A DNA stretch of 40,608 nucleotides from Streptomyces sp. NRRL F-5727 (GTDB lineage Bacteria; Actinomycetota; Actinomycetes; Streptomycetales; Streptomycetaceae). Below are positions 23,749 to 31,470 of the stretch, piece by piece (the first letter of the stretch is position 1; every line of letters begins with the position of its first letter). The notes under the pieces were generated by a model that saw nothing but the letters and a program-made list of their open reading frames with translations, searched no databases and had not been told where the DNA came from. A program made the position numbers and the translations under genes. Location of the stretch: positions 1-40,608 of the forward strand of contig NZ_JOGX01000058.1 in NCBI RefSeq assembly GCF_000719555.1. The letters run 5' to 3'.

Positions 23749-26192
23749 GGCGTTTCCTTGTCGGGCCTGTCGTGGGCAGGCGTGTCGGGGGCGGTGCGGG
23801 TGCGGGGGGTGAGCAGGGTGTCGGCGAGCGCGGTGCGGGTGCGCCGTACACATGAGGCGACGGCGCGGTGGGCGCGGTCGAGTTCGTCGAGGTGGTGGAG
23901 AGCGGTCACGGTCTCGTGCTGCACGGTGGGGTCCGGGAGGGGGATCCGCAGTGATCCCAGCGAGTCGGTTCGCAGTGAGGGGGCTGCGGTGGCGGCGGCC
24001 CGGTCCTGCATCCAGGCGACGGTCTCGTCCAGGCACAGGTAGTGGAACAGGTACTCGGGCAGGACCTTGTGGGCGTGCTGCTCGCTGACGCGGAGCCGGA
24101 TGATGTTGGGACTCATCAGCCATCCTGTCTGTGACGGCTGGATCAGGGCGGGCTGGGTGATGGCGCCGGAGCGCACACAGACGATGTCCTGGTCGTGCAG
24201 TTCGAAGGCGCGCAGGCGCCGGGCCGTGTCCGGCGTGACCCGTTCGTCGGCCTCGTCGGTGACGCGCTGGTCCTTCAGATGGCGTGGGAAGACGACGGGC
24301 ACGGTGCCGTCTGCGGTGCGCTGCTTCTTTCCGAGTTTGCTGTAGGAGGGGCCCGCCTGGATCTCGCACAGTGAGGAGAGAGCGACCATGGGAACCGGTC
24401 GCGCGGCGGCGTAGACCGCCGGTACGCGGTGGTTCGCGTCCAGGATCCTTCGATCGACGGTCTGCTGTACCTGCCGCAGGTGTGCTTCGGCAGCGGCCAG
24501 TTGTTCTTGTGCGTGTGCGAGTGCCGGCGCGGCGTCGGTCTCCCCGTCGTGGCGGCGTTCGACATGGTCGAGTGGGTTGAGGGAGTAGTCGCTGCGCCGC
24601 AGGTCCGCCCGCGACACCACGGCGCCGGGCACCGGGGTGTCCGGCGTCCGCTGGGCGCGGTGGAGGGCTTCGCCCGAGATTGCGAAGGCATGGTGGGTCT
24701 CGAGGATGGCTTCGACGTCCGCGGGGCTGAGGGTTCGCCGGGGCCCGTTCTTCGTACCCATGTGCCGCGCGTTGAGGAACAGCGTGCTGTCGCACGGATC
24801 CGTGGGAGGACGCAGTATCCATACGGAGACCGGAACGGAGGTTCCGGTGAACATCTGGGCCGGCAGCGCGATGACGCATTCGACGCATCCGCGCTCCACC
24901 AGATTGGCGCGGATGGTCCGGTCCGCCTTGTGGCTCGAGTTTCCCGCTTTGTTGGGCATGATGATGCCCGCTCTGCCGCCTGGGCGCAGTCGTGCCAGGC
25001 AGTACTGGACCCACGCGAAGTTGTCGTTGTCGACGGGCGGGGCTCCGAACGCCCACTGTCCCTCCCGGCGCTCTTCGCGTCCGGGGTCGGTCATGTTGAA
25101 CGGCGGGTTGGACAGCACGACGTCGAACAGCTCTCCCGGCGTCCTGCCAGAGGAGTCCTGCCAGGGCAGGGTGCGCTTGAGATCGAGTGACGGGGCGACA
25201 CCATGGAGGAGAAGGTTCATCGTCGCCAGTCGCCAGGTGTCGGCGCGCCGGGTCTCGCCATAGGTCCGCGGGACTGCGTCGAGGGCATGCTCCTGCCCGT
25301 TCGAGGCGCAGAACGCCGACGCTTCGATGAGGAACCCGCCGTCACGGGCGTAGGGGTCGTACACGGAGAGGGGCTTGTCGGGGTTGAACGGCGAGCAGGT
25401 CAGCCGGGTCATGAGCCGGACCACGGCCCGGGGAGTGAAGAACTCACCGCTTCCGAGCGCCGCCTGCCGTTCGTACTCGTCGAGGATCAGCCCGAACACA
25501 TCTTCCGTCAGGCAGTCGATCGCCTCGACCACCTTCCCGAGATCCCGTGCCGTCCGCGGCTCCAGCCGCTCCAGCGCCTGCAGCATGCTCGAGTGGACGC
25601 CGATGCCCCGCATGTCCTCATCCGTCGCCCGGCCGATGTCCTTGAGCAACTGCGCGGCCTCGTCGAGGGTGCGCAGAGCCCGGGCCCGGACGGCCAGAGA
25701 ATCGAATCGCTCCGGTGCGGCACCCCGCAGAAAGTGAAGGCAAAGCAGCAGGTTCAGGTAGTCCAGTACGCCCGCGGCCCCCCGCACCCGGTCCACGAGA
25801 TCGCCCATCAGCGCATTGACGACCCGCAGACTCTCGGAACCGGGTTCCACTACTGCCCCGCTCGGCACGCGGTACGGCCTGGCGGTACCGGGCCGCCGCC
25901 CGGCTGCGACGTCTTCCGGGAGCGCCGCCCCGGCCCGCTTGCGCGCGCGATCTCCGTAGCTCGTCCCGGCAGGCTCCCCGTCGAGGAGTTTCCCCGCCGG
26001 CACAGGCCGGGCGTCGAGCCAACGCACGACCTCCGACCAGCGGAAGAAATCCTGCCCGTTGGACCGTCGGGGAGCGGGAAAATCCTGCTCCGTTCTCTCC
26101 CACACGGTTACCGTCGGCCGGCTCACCCCTGTCAGTGCCGCCAACTGCGCCCGCCCGAGCAGCGGATCGTCAGCCCTTCCTGGACGATTCAC
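23745..26192 (-). CDS. Single-chain DNA adenine methyltransferase: HTH + HsdM + specificity domain
   Basis: A protein of 815 aa. Residues about 10-60 form a MerR/Xre-like HTH (AQLAALTGVSRPTVTVWERT). The helical N-domain of HsdM follows, then GSGEFFTPRAVVRLM, motif I YDPYARDGGFLIEA and catalytic motif IV VVLSNPPFNMTDPG, with PNKAGNSSHKADRTIRANL after it. From about 560 a type I target recognition domain appears (VPMVALSSLCEIQAGPSYSK) with coiled coils on both sides. It modifies adenine in a recognised site; M and S functions are fused. No HsdR gene is visible, so it may act alone, as a regulator, or with a distant nuclease. The GTG has AAGGGGG upstream; the longer upstream frame runs through a palindrome. 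Confidence 0.9.
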   Translation of the reverse strand: MNRPGRADDPLLGRAQLAALTGVSRPTVTVWERTEQDFPAPRRSNGQDFFRWSEVVRWLDARPVPAGKLLDGEPAGTSYGDRARKRAGAALPEDVAAGRRPGTARPYRVPSGAVVEPGSESLRVVNALMGDLVDRVRGAAGVLDYLNLLLCLHFLRGAAPERFDSLAVRARALRTLDEAAQLLKDIGRATDEDMRGIGVHSSMLQALERLEPRTARDLGKVVEAIDCLTEDVFGLILDEYERQAALGSGEFFTPRAVVRLMTRLTCSPFNPDKPLSVYDPYARDGGFLIEASAFCASNGQEHALDAVPRTYGETRRADTWRLATMNLLLHGVAPSLDLKRTLPWQDSSGRTPGELFDVVLSNPPFNMTDPGREERREGQWAFGAPPVDNDNFAWVQYCLARLRPGGRAGIIMPNKAGNSSHKADRTIRANLVERGCVECVIALPAQMFTGTSVPVSVWILRPPTDPCDSTLFLNARHMGTKNGPRRTLSPADVEAILETHHAFAISGEALHRAQRTPDTPVPGAVVSRADLRRSDYSLNPLDHVERRHDGETDAAPALAHAQEQLAAAEAHLRQVQQTVDRRILDANHRVPAVYAAARPVPMVALSSLCEIQAGPSYSKLGKKQRTADGTVPVVFPRHLKDQRVTDEADERVTPDTARRLRAFELHDQDIVCVRSGAITQPALIQPSQTGWLMSPNIIRLRVSEQHAHKVLPEYLFHYLCLDETVAWMQDRAAATAAPSLRTDSLGSLRIPLPDPTVQHETVTALHHLDELDRAHRAVASCVRRTRTALADTLLTPRTRTAPDTPAHDRPDKETP

Positions 26193-26242
26193 AGCGCGGA
26201 ACCCCCTTTCAACTACGCCTTGGACAAGCCCGTTGAGAAGCG

Positions 26243-26272
26243 AGACTAGACACTCCCGCCCTACGCCACCAA
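26243..26272 (-). promoter_or_regulatory. Predicted promoter of the methyltransferase gene
   Basis: On the - strand TTGGTG (26267-26272) and TAGTCT (26243-26248) are separated by 18 bp, a good fit to actinomycete promoters. The -35 hexamer lies inside one arm of the 21-bp palindrome, so a protein bound there would block transcription. The start codon is about 50 bp downstream. Confidence 0.5.
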
Positions 26273-26306
26273 GTGCGCACCCGAGGTGCGCACTTGGTGG
26301 CGTAGG
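26260..26306. repeat. Perfect 21-bp palindrome (5-nt centre) before the methyltransferase
   Basis: The arm at 26260-26280 contains CTACGCCACCAAGTGCGCAC and is exactly mirrored at 26286-26306 around CCGAG. A perfect 21-bp match is rare by chance. It lies about 70 bp upstream of the methyltransferase start and overlaps the predicted -35 box. It could be an operator (the product itself has an HTH) or a bidirectional terminator. No U-tract follows on either strand, which slightly favours the operator reading. Confidence 0.8.
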
Positions 26307-26447
26307 ATCGAGAGTCCGCCCGGCGTAGTCCCTGCCATGGCTGTATCGGGCGGCGAAGAGCACTCCGATGGCGCAACCACCACCTCGCCCTCCCTCTTTC
26401 CAGGAAAAGGGGGTTCAAGGAAAGGCTGCACGAGGAGAAATGCGCGC

Positions 26448-26540
26448 GATGCCCCCGCGCCCGCGGGGATGGCCCCCGCCGGACACGAACCGGCGCACAA
26501 CGCCGCACCGACCCCTCCCCGTGCGCGCGGGGATGGTCCT
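26448..26540 (+). CRISPR. Degenerate two-repeat type I-E CRISPR remnant
   Basis: Two repeat-like units at about 26448-26476 and 26512-26540 share CCCCG-G-C-CGCGGGGATGG followed by a C/T-rich end (20 of 25 aligned positions). Together they resemble the actinomycete type I-E repeat, with its short internal dyad CCCCGC/GCGGGG and ATGG tail. The 35 bp between them would be the one spacer; the unit period is 64 bp, near the canonical 61. No cas genes or further repeats are in the window. It probably represents a decayed array end or a solitary remnant. Confidence 0.55.
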
Positions 26541-26704
26541 TCCTTGTACCGGGGCATGGTGCCGCAGGGCGGTGCCGGCGGAGAGGCCGGAGGGTGCTGC
26601 GCTTCATGCCGTCGTCGTGAGTGCGGAGCATGCCTCTTCGGCGGGCGGGTTGCAGTCGGAAGGGCCACCGGGCTGGGCAGGCAGGAGTTCTCGGAAGTCG
26701 TGGT

Positions 26705-27205
26705 GAGTGGGGGTCGCTCTGGCGGGGCGGGCCGGCGCGAGGCTGGCGGCCCAGCTGAGATGCGGTGCGGGACGGATGACCTTGTTGCGCAGGGTCATGG
26801 CACTGTCCGATCCGTGGTTCGGCATTCCGCGGGTGCTGGGTGTGGACGACTTCGCGATCCGTCGCGGACAGACCTACTCCACCGTGCTGACCAGCGTTGA
26901 GGACCATCGCGTGGTCGATGTGCTCCCGACGCGTGAAGCCGGGCCGCTAGCCGCCTGGCTGTACCGCCACCCCGGGGTGGAGATCATCTGCCGGGACAGT
27001 GCCGGCGTCTACGCCGAGGGCACCCGGCGCGGTGCACCCGACGCTGTGCAGGTCGCCGACCGGTTCCATCTGTGGCAGGACCTCGGCCGGGCCGTGGAGA
27101 CCTGCGTCGCCGGCCCCGCGACTGCCTGCGCGGACCCTCGCCCAGCGGCATGCCGCTGCAGGACACCCGACCTGCTCCCGGTCGGCCGCAGGACGAGTGT
27201 GTCCT
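26705..27205 (+). pseudogene. ISL3 family transposase, central fragment (copy 1)
   Basis: Reads [40 protein letters not shown] (first catalytic Asp) and [20 protein letters not shown] (second Asp), then [21 protein letters not shown] frameshift follows near 27105, after which [12 protein letters not shown] appears in another frame. The N-terminal zinc motif and the C-terminal half with the Glu are absent. It overlaps in homology with the next ISL3 fragment, so the two come from different copies. It ends against an inverted FG-GAP fragment. Confidence 0.8.
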
Positions 27206-27207
27206 GT

Positions 27208-27670
27208 TCAGAAGATCAGGTCGCAGGCCGGGAAGCCCCATCCAGCTCGGTCTGCATCCGAGGCCGGGTTGATGAACGGCTTGGTGGCATCGCCAGTTCC
27301 TGCGTAAAGGTATAGGTCACCGCTCGGCTTACGGGCCAACAAGTCGGGCCTGCCGTCACCATTGACGTCTCCGGGCGCGAGGACGGTGTTGTAGATGTTC
27401 CAGCCCCAGCCGATCTTGGCAGGCGCATTGAGCGTGCCGTCCGGCTTGCCGGTGTAGAGGAGCAGGTCACCGGCAAAGTTCCGGGCGAGGACGTCAGGGG
27501 TGCTGTCGCCGCCGACGTTGCCCGAGGCGAGGACCGTGTCGTAGATCTGCCACCCGTTCCCGATCTCGACCTTCGGCTCGTGGAAGCCGTCAGGCTTGGT
27601 GGGGACGCGGTAGAGCTTGCCGTCGGTGAACCGGGCGATCAGGTCGGGGTTGCCGCCACCGTCCATGTCG
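27208..27670 (-). pseudogene. FG-GAP/VCBS repeat protein fragment
   Basis: A leftward frame with three tandem beta-propeller repeats: GNPDLIARFTDGKLYRVPTK, DSTPDVLARNFAGDLLLYTG and GDVNGDGRPDLLARKPSGDL (the DVNGDGRPD calcium-binding motif is complete). Between them lie Gly/Trp connectors such as GNGWQIYDTVLASGNV. Relatives are secreted proteins with an N-terminal catalytic or inhibitor domain; here both ends are lost, since the segment is sandwiched between two rightward ISL3 fragments. The C-terminus ends [11 protein letters not shown], not the usual propeller closure. It is related in type to the protein at 39775. Confidence 0.75.
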
Positions 27671-27739
27671 GGATTTGCGATGCGAAGGAGTGGGCCGACT
27701 GGTACGCCCGGCAGCGGGGTTCGGCCCGCTCGATCCGCC

Positions 27740-28739
27740 TGGCTCGCCGATCGGCGTCGAGGTCGTGTGCCGGCACCGGGCGCCATTCTTCGCCGAGGGC
27801 GTCGGCGCCGGTGCACCGCAGGTTGTCCAGGTCGCAGACCGATGGCATCTCTGGCACAACCTGGGCGAGGCCACCGAGCGGAGCGTCGCCCAGCACCGTC
27901 GCTGCCTCCGCGCTCTGGTCCCCACGGCCCCTGAACCCGGACCCGATCTCGGGGCCGTTCCGGCCGCGGACTCGTCCGGTTCTCCTTGGCCGCGCGGGCA
28001 CCGATTCGCCGATCGGATCCGGGCCCGGCACGCTGCCGTCCACGCACTGCTGACGGCGGGGCACAGCCGACGGTCGGTGCAGTGGCAGCTCGGGATGACC
28101 TACCGCACCGTCAAGCAGCTCGCCGACGTTGCGGCGCCGGAAGAGCTGTTCACCGGTCAGTGGCAGAACCGGCCCTCCGTCCTCGACGACTACAAGCCCT
28201 ACCTGGATGACCGCTGGAACGAGGGCCGAACCAACGTCTGGAAGTTGTGGGAGGAGATCGTGCCGCTCGGCTACAAGGGCAGCTACCAGCGCGTTCGTGC
28301 CTACCTGCACGGCAAACGCACCTCACCGCAACCGGTGAGCGCCCGGCCGCCCTCGCCCCGGACCGTCGCCGGATGGATCCTCCGCCGTCCGGAGTTCCTC
28401 ACCGAGACCGAGCAACTCCAGCTCAAGGCCGTTCGGGCGCACTGCCCAGAACTCGATGCCCTCACCAGGCACGTCCGCTCCTTCGCGACCATGCTCACCG
28501 AGCGCCAGGGCGAGCGCCTGCCCGACTGGCTCGACGCCGTCCGGCAGGACGACCTGCCCAGCCTGCACACCCTCGCCGCAGGCATCGACCGCGACCTCGA
28601 CGCCGTCATCGCCAGCCTGACTCTGCCCTGGAGCTCAGGCGTCGTGGAAGGGCACGTCAACCGGATCAAGATGCTCAAGCGCCAGATGTTCGGCCGCGCA
28701 GGCATCGCCCTCCTGAGGAAGCGCGTTCTCCTGTCCTGA
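27740..28739 (+). pseudogene. ISL3 family transposase, C-terminal two-thirds (copy 2)
   Basis: Reads GVEVVCRHRAPFFAEGVGAG, VVQVADRWHLWHNLGEATER, an HTH (RSVQWQLGMTYRTVKQLADV), TVAGWILRRPEFLTETEQLQ and the end LTLPWSSGVVEGHVNRIKML with KRQMFGRAG. The conserved second Asp of CRDR is His here, so catalysis would fail even with an intact N-terminus. The frame remains open upstream to 27675 but family similarity starts near 27740. A separate intact gene begins 23 bp after its stop. It is 5'-truncated at the FG-GAP fragment. Confidence 0.8.
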
Positions 28740-28762
28740 TCACCGAAGACAGGAGGAACTCC

Positions 28763-29335
28763 ATGGCAGCCACGGCGGCGGATGTGCAAGCCTTTTCCTT
28801 CCAGATACTGACGGAGAAGACCTTGATGACCAGCGACGACGCCCTCGATCAGTTCAGACACATCGCGCGCGAGCGGGCATTTGGCAGGCATGTCGGGTCG
28901 GACAGGCTCATCCAGGCAGGTCTTGACGCACTGATAGCTGAGGTCGAAAGCCCGTCCCTGGCCATGCTGGCGGGACTCCTCCGGAGCGAAGAGCCTGAAG
29001 CGCCAGAGCTCTTCGACCAGGTACTGGACGAGCTGGGACTGCTCTTCCACGCGCCCGCGGACCCCCGGGCCGCAAAGTGGGCGATGGCCTACTGGATCGC
29101 CGGTCAGATCGCCGACGGCTCTCTGGATCCCGCCGCCGGCACGCACCTCATCTGGGCAGACATCGCCTATGACCTCGGCTACCCCGAAGAACTAGAACCC
29201 CTTGTGCACTGCGCGCACACCCTGGACGGCTGGGAGGAGAGCTGGGGAGTCTCTGTCGAGGAACTCAACGGAGAAGCGGTTGAGGCAGCGAAGCAGTTCC
29301 TGAGCAAGGGGTCGGGAGCCGAGGCGCGAGACTGA
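28763..29335 (+). CDS. Hypothetical acidic protein next to ISL3 copy 2
   Basis: A soluble, mostly helical, acidic protein of 190 aa. It begins MAATAADVQAFSFQILTEKT and includes SDDALDQFRHIARERAFGRH, GLDALIAEVESPSLAMLAGL and AAKWAMAYWIAGQIADGSLD. The ATG has AGGAGGA 5 nt upstream. No domain is recognised; size, acidity and genomic company recall immunity proteins of polymorphic toxin systems, without proof. It lies 23 bp after the transposase stop and is followed by a hairpin repeat that could be an IS end, so it may be a passenger of that element. Confidence 0.75.
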   Translation: MAATAADVQAFSFQILTEKTLMTSDDALDQFRHIARERAFGRHVGSDRLIQAGLDALIAEVESPSLAMLAGLLRSEEPEAPELFDQVLDELGLLFHAPADPRAAKWAMAYWIAGQIADGSLDPAAGTHLIWADIAYDLGYPEELEPLVHCAHTLDGWEESWGVSVEELNGEAVEAAKQFLSKGSGAEARD

Positions 29336-29368
29336 TCAGCGGTTCGTTCTCGCCACCGGGATCGGTCA

Positions 29369-29470
29369 CCCGCGAGCTGATCCGTCACTCAGCGTGGCCT
29401 CACCACAGAACCTGTGCCAGAACCCGATAAGGTTCTGGCACAGATCTTGGGAAGCCATCACGGAGTGTGA
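29369..29470 (-). repeat. Interspersed hairpin repeat, copy C (perfect 12-bp stem)
   Basis: Matches 18378-18472 in reverse orientation over about 95 bp. The core is a perfect hairpin: TGTGCCAGAACC at 29413-29424 and GGTTCTGGCACA at 29431-29442 around a 6-nt loop. It lies between the 190-aa gene and barstar, where it could also terminate transcription. Its outer parts (TGTGGTG-G-CCACGCTG) are shared with copy B, so it is an element and not a chance stem. Confidence 0.7.
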
Positions 29471-29517
29471 CGAGACGCTGTGCCCTCCGGACGCCGGGAC
29501 GGGTTAGGGTCGACAGC

Positions 29518-29838
29518 GTGGCTGCCTTCACCCCTGACGCCGGGCCAGACCTTGATTTGCGCCTCGTGCAGAACACTTTTGTCACGCTATTCTGGCGGCG
29601 GAGCCTGCTGGAGGAGAGCACAACGTGGCTGGACGAGCACGGCTACCAGATCACGAGTCTGGACGCGGCCGCCTGGTCGTCGGAGGGAGAGCTCCTCAGA
29701 GGGATCGGCGCCGCACTGGACTTCCCCGACTTCTACGGACGCAGCCTTGACGCGTTCAACGACTGCTTTGGCGATGTCGCCTGCTACGCCGCTTACGGGA
29801 TCGCCCCGGAGGCCACTGGCCTAAGGGCTGTCCCGTAA
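29518..29838 (+). CDS. Barstar-family RNase inhibitor, C-terminus cut by an IS end
   Basis: A frame of 106 aa with the barstar signature ITSLDAAAWSSEGELLRGIG, then AALDFPDFYGRSLDAFNDCF and GDVACYAAYG. Barstar proteins bind and block barnase-type ribonucleases and serve as immunity proteins. After PEATG the last residues LRAVP and the TAA stop come from the inverted repeat of the IS5-type element, so roughly the final third of longer Streptomyces barstars is missing. The GTG start was chosen as the nearest to a weak AGGG site. The inhibitory helix and loop are retained, so residual function is possible. No ribonuclease gene is seen. Confidence 0.75.
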   Translation: MAAFTPDAGPDLDLRLVQNTFVTLFWRRSLLEESTTWLDEHGYQITSLDAAAWSSEGELLRGIGAALDFPDFYGRSLDAFNDCFGDVACYAAYGIAPEATGLRAVP

Positions 29839-29889
29839 ATGATCTTCGGGTAATCTCGGGCATGGCTGATCACGGTGAAGCCCGTTGGC

Positions 29890-30660
29890 CTATCCGGCGA
29901 GAGCGAGGTTGTGCATCTGGGCGATGCCGAGCATCGCGTGATGGACACCGTCTCCCTTGAGGCGGCAGTCAGGGAGGATCTTCCACGTCTTCATGCGGGC
30001 GAAGACGTGCTCGACCCGGGCACGGACCTGCTTGTGGGACCGGTTGTGCTCTTCTTTCCAGTCCGGCAGTTCGGTCTGGCCACGCTCTCGGCGATGCGGG
30101 ATGACGAGTCCGGTGCCCGGGTATCCGCCGTCGGCGATCACGAGGGTGTTGCCGACGGCAGCCTTTGCGCCGGACTCCTCCCACGCCCTGCAGTCGTTGC
30201 GGTTCCCGGCCAGCGGTCGACCGACCACGACGACGCGCCGGGTGTCGGCGTCGATGACGACCTGGTGGTTGGTGGAGTACCGGTAGTTCTTCGACCGCTC
30301 GGCGATGGTGTGGTCCCGGGTGGGAACCAAGGTCCCATCCACCATGAGCACGGCGTCCTTGGCGAACCGCTTGCGGGGCTGGAGCGCGAACATCGGCCCG
30401 AGATGGTCGATGATCCGGTCCGCCGCCGACTTCGACACCCCGAAAAGCGGAGCGAGCTGCCGCATGGTCAGGTTCGTGCGCCAGTACGCGGCCACCAGCA
30501 GAGCCCGGTCCTCCAGCGGAAGACTCCACGGCCGGCCCTTGCGGACCACATCCGCCCCCTCACGTCGCAGCACGGTCACCAGCTTCCCGAAGGCGCGAGG
30601 TCTCAGCCCTGAGAGCGGGGCTATCCAGGACGGCTCCGACGCCGTGATCACACCAGTCAC
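29890..30660 (-). CDS. IS5 family transposase (element A1), intact
   Basis: A DDE transposase of 256 aa. An N-terminal HTH-like region (NLTMRQLAPLFGVSKSAADR) precedes the catalytic core: first Asp in VLMVDGTLVPTRDHT, then NYRYSTNHQVVIDADTRRVV, second Asp in LVIADGGYPGTGLVIPHRR, and Glu in KQVRARVEHVFARMKTWKIL. All three catalytic residues are present and the frame is complete, so it may be active. The GTG start follows the start position of copy A2. Its stop lies about 50 bp from the left inverted repeat. Confidence 0.9.
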   Translation of the reverse strand: MTGVITASEPSWIAPLSGLRPRAFGKLVTVLRREGADVVRKGRPWSLPLEDRALLVAAYWRTNLTMRQLAPLFGVSKSAADRIIDHLGPMFALQPRKRFAKDAVLMVDGTLVPTRDHTIAERSKNYRYSTNHQVVIDADTRRVVVVGRPLAGNRNDCRAWEESGAKAAVGNTLVIADGGYPGTGLVIPHRRERGQTELPDWKEEHNRSHKQVRARVEHVFARMKTWKILPDCRLKGDGVHHAMLGIAQMHNLALAG

Positions 30661-30765
30661 ACCGTGATCGTTCCACCCAAGGGAGGCTGCGCGAGTCCTC
30701 TTCCGCCCCAGCGCCGGCGGCCATCGGGCCTGTGCCTGCCGAGGTGGCCGGTCCAGAATGCTGCC

Positions 30766-31419
30766 GTGGCTGAAGACGAGCAGAGCGGCATAGAACCGCG
30801 TTCATTCCTGACATGCGTGACAGAGCTGGCCCAGCTGCTGGGCGTCGGAGACGTCGGTATGGAGCCGGAGGACCGGCATGCCCGCCACCTTGCCCATGCG
30901 GTGCGTAAGCCCTTGCTCGGACGTGCGAGTCTGCCCGACGAGTGGTTCGTCCCGCTGATGGCGGCAGCCGTATACGACCCGGATCCCAGCTTCTGCCGCT
31001 GGTTCGTCGAGCCGGCGGTCTACGCATTCGGACGCCGCCGTGTGATGGCGGCATTGGTCGACTATCTGCGGACCGGCACGGATGCCGAGCGGGCTGGTGC
31101 CGTGCGGGCCTGGTACAGCGCCCATGTGCCGTTGCGTGCAGATCGGTCTCCGGCGTACGGACCCGGCGGGGTACGTGATCCGGCGCTGGACGAGTCACAG
31201 GACGTCAAGGCCGCCTGGCTGGAGGCATCCCTGCGGGTGTTCGCCGAAGCCACCGACCTGCGGATGCGCCACCGTGTCCTGTTGGGCCTGCCTACCTCCC
31301 GCGCGGCATACCCGCCACACCTGTACGAACTACTTGAAAGCACACTCACATCCGCCGGGGTTCATCCCGACCCACACATCCGTCGCTGGGCCGCAGCAGC
31401 AGACCACGAGGAAGTCTGA
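30766..31419 (+). CDS. Passenger gene of element A1: hypothetical helical protein
   Basis: A soluble protein of 217 aa, rich in Ala, Arg and Trp, with helix-repeat character: SFLTCVTELAQLLGVGDVGM, DPSFCRWFVEPAVYAFGRRR, VMAALVDYLRTGTDAERAGA, AAWLEASLRVFAEATDLRMR and HIRRWAAAADHEEV. HEAT-like or immunity-like helical folds look like this, but I cannot name a family. The GTG at 30766 begins VAEDEQSG. It is divergent from the transposase and ends 25 bp before the distal inverted repeat, so it is inside the element. It appears intact. Confidence 0.7.
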   Translation: MAEDEQSGIEPRSFLTCVTELAQLLGVGDVGMEPEDRHARHLAHAVRKPLLGRASLPDEWFVPLMAAAVYDPDPSFCRWFVEPAVYAFGRRRVMAALVDYLRTGTDAERAGAVRAWYSAHVPLRADRSPAYGPGGVRDPALDESQDVKAAWLEASLRVFAEATDLRMRHRVLLGLPTSRAAYPPHLYELLESTLTSAGVHPDPHIRRWAAAADHEEV

Positions 31420-31470
31420 GCCCGACTCTCACCCCTCCTGACAGTTACGGGACAGCCCTTAGCTTGATCT

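Larger units (their letters stand above)
29821..31462. mobile_element. IS5-type element A1 with a passenger gene
   Basis: Perfect 18-bp inverted repeats, CTAAGGGCTGTCCCGTAA at 29821-29838 and its complement at 31445-31462, bracket 1.64 kb. Inside are a leftward DDE transposase (29890-30660) and a rightward unrelated gene (30766-31419). The outer TA of each end may be the target duplication. The sequence is closely similar to element A2 (33370-34714) from the left end through the transposase start, then differs completely. Autonomous IS5 elements of this type are usually about 0.9 kb, so the extra 0.75 kb is cargo. Confidence 0.75.

Noticed and set aside
23745..26363. Start of the methyltransferase at 26363
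   Set aside because: The extension reads through the 21-bp palindrome and predicted promoter; the GTG at 26192 has a much better ribosome site and leads straight into the HTH.
27675..27740. N-terminal extension of ISL3 copy 2 starting MRCEGVG
   Set aside because: ISL3 similarity begins only near GVEVVCR; the extension lies in the junction with the FG-GAP fragment and is not transposase sequence.
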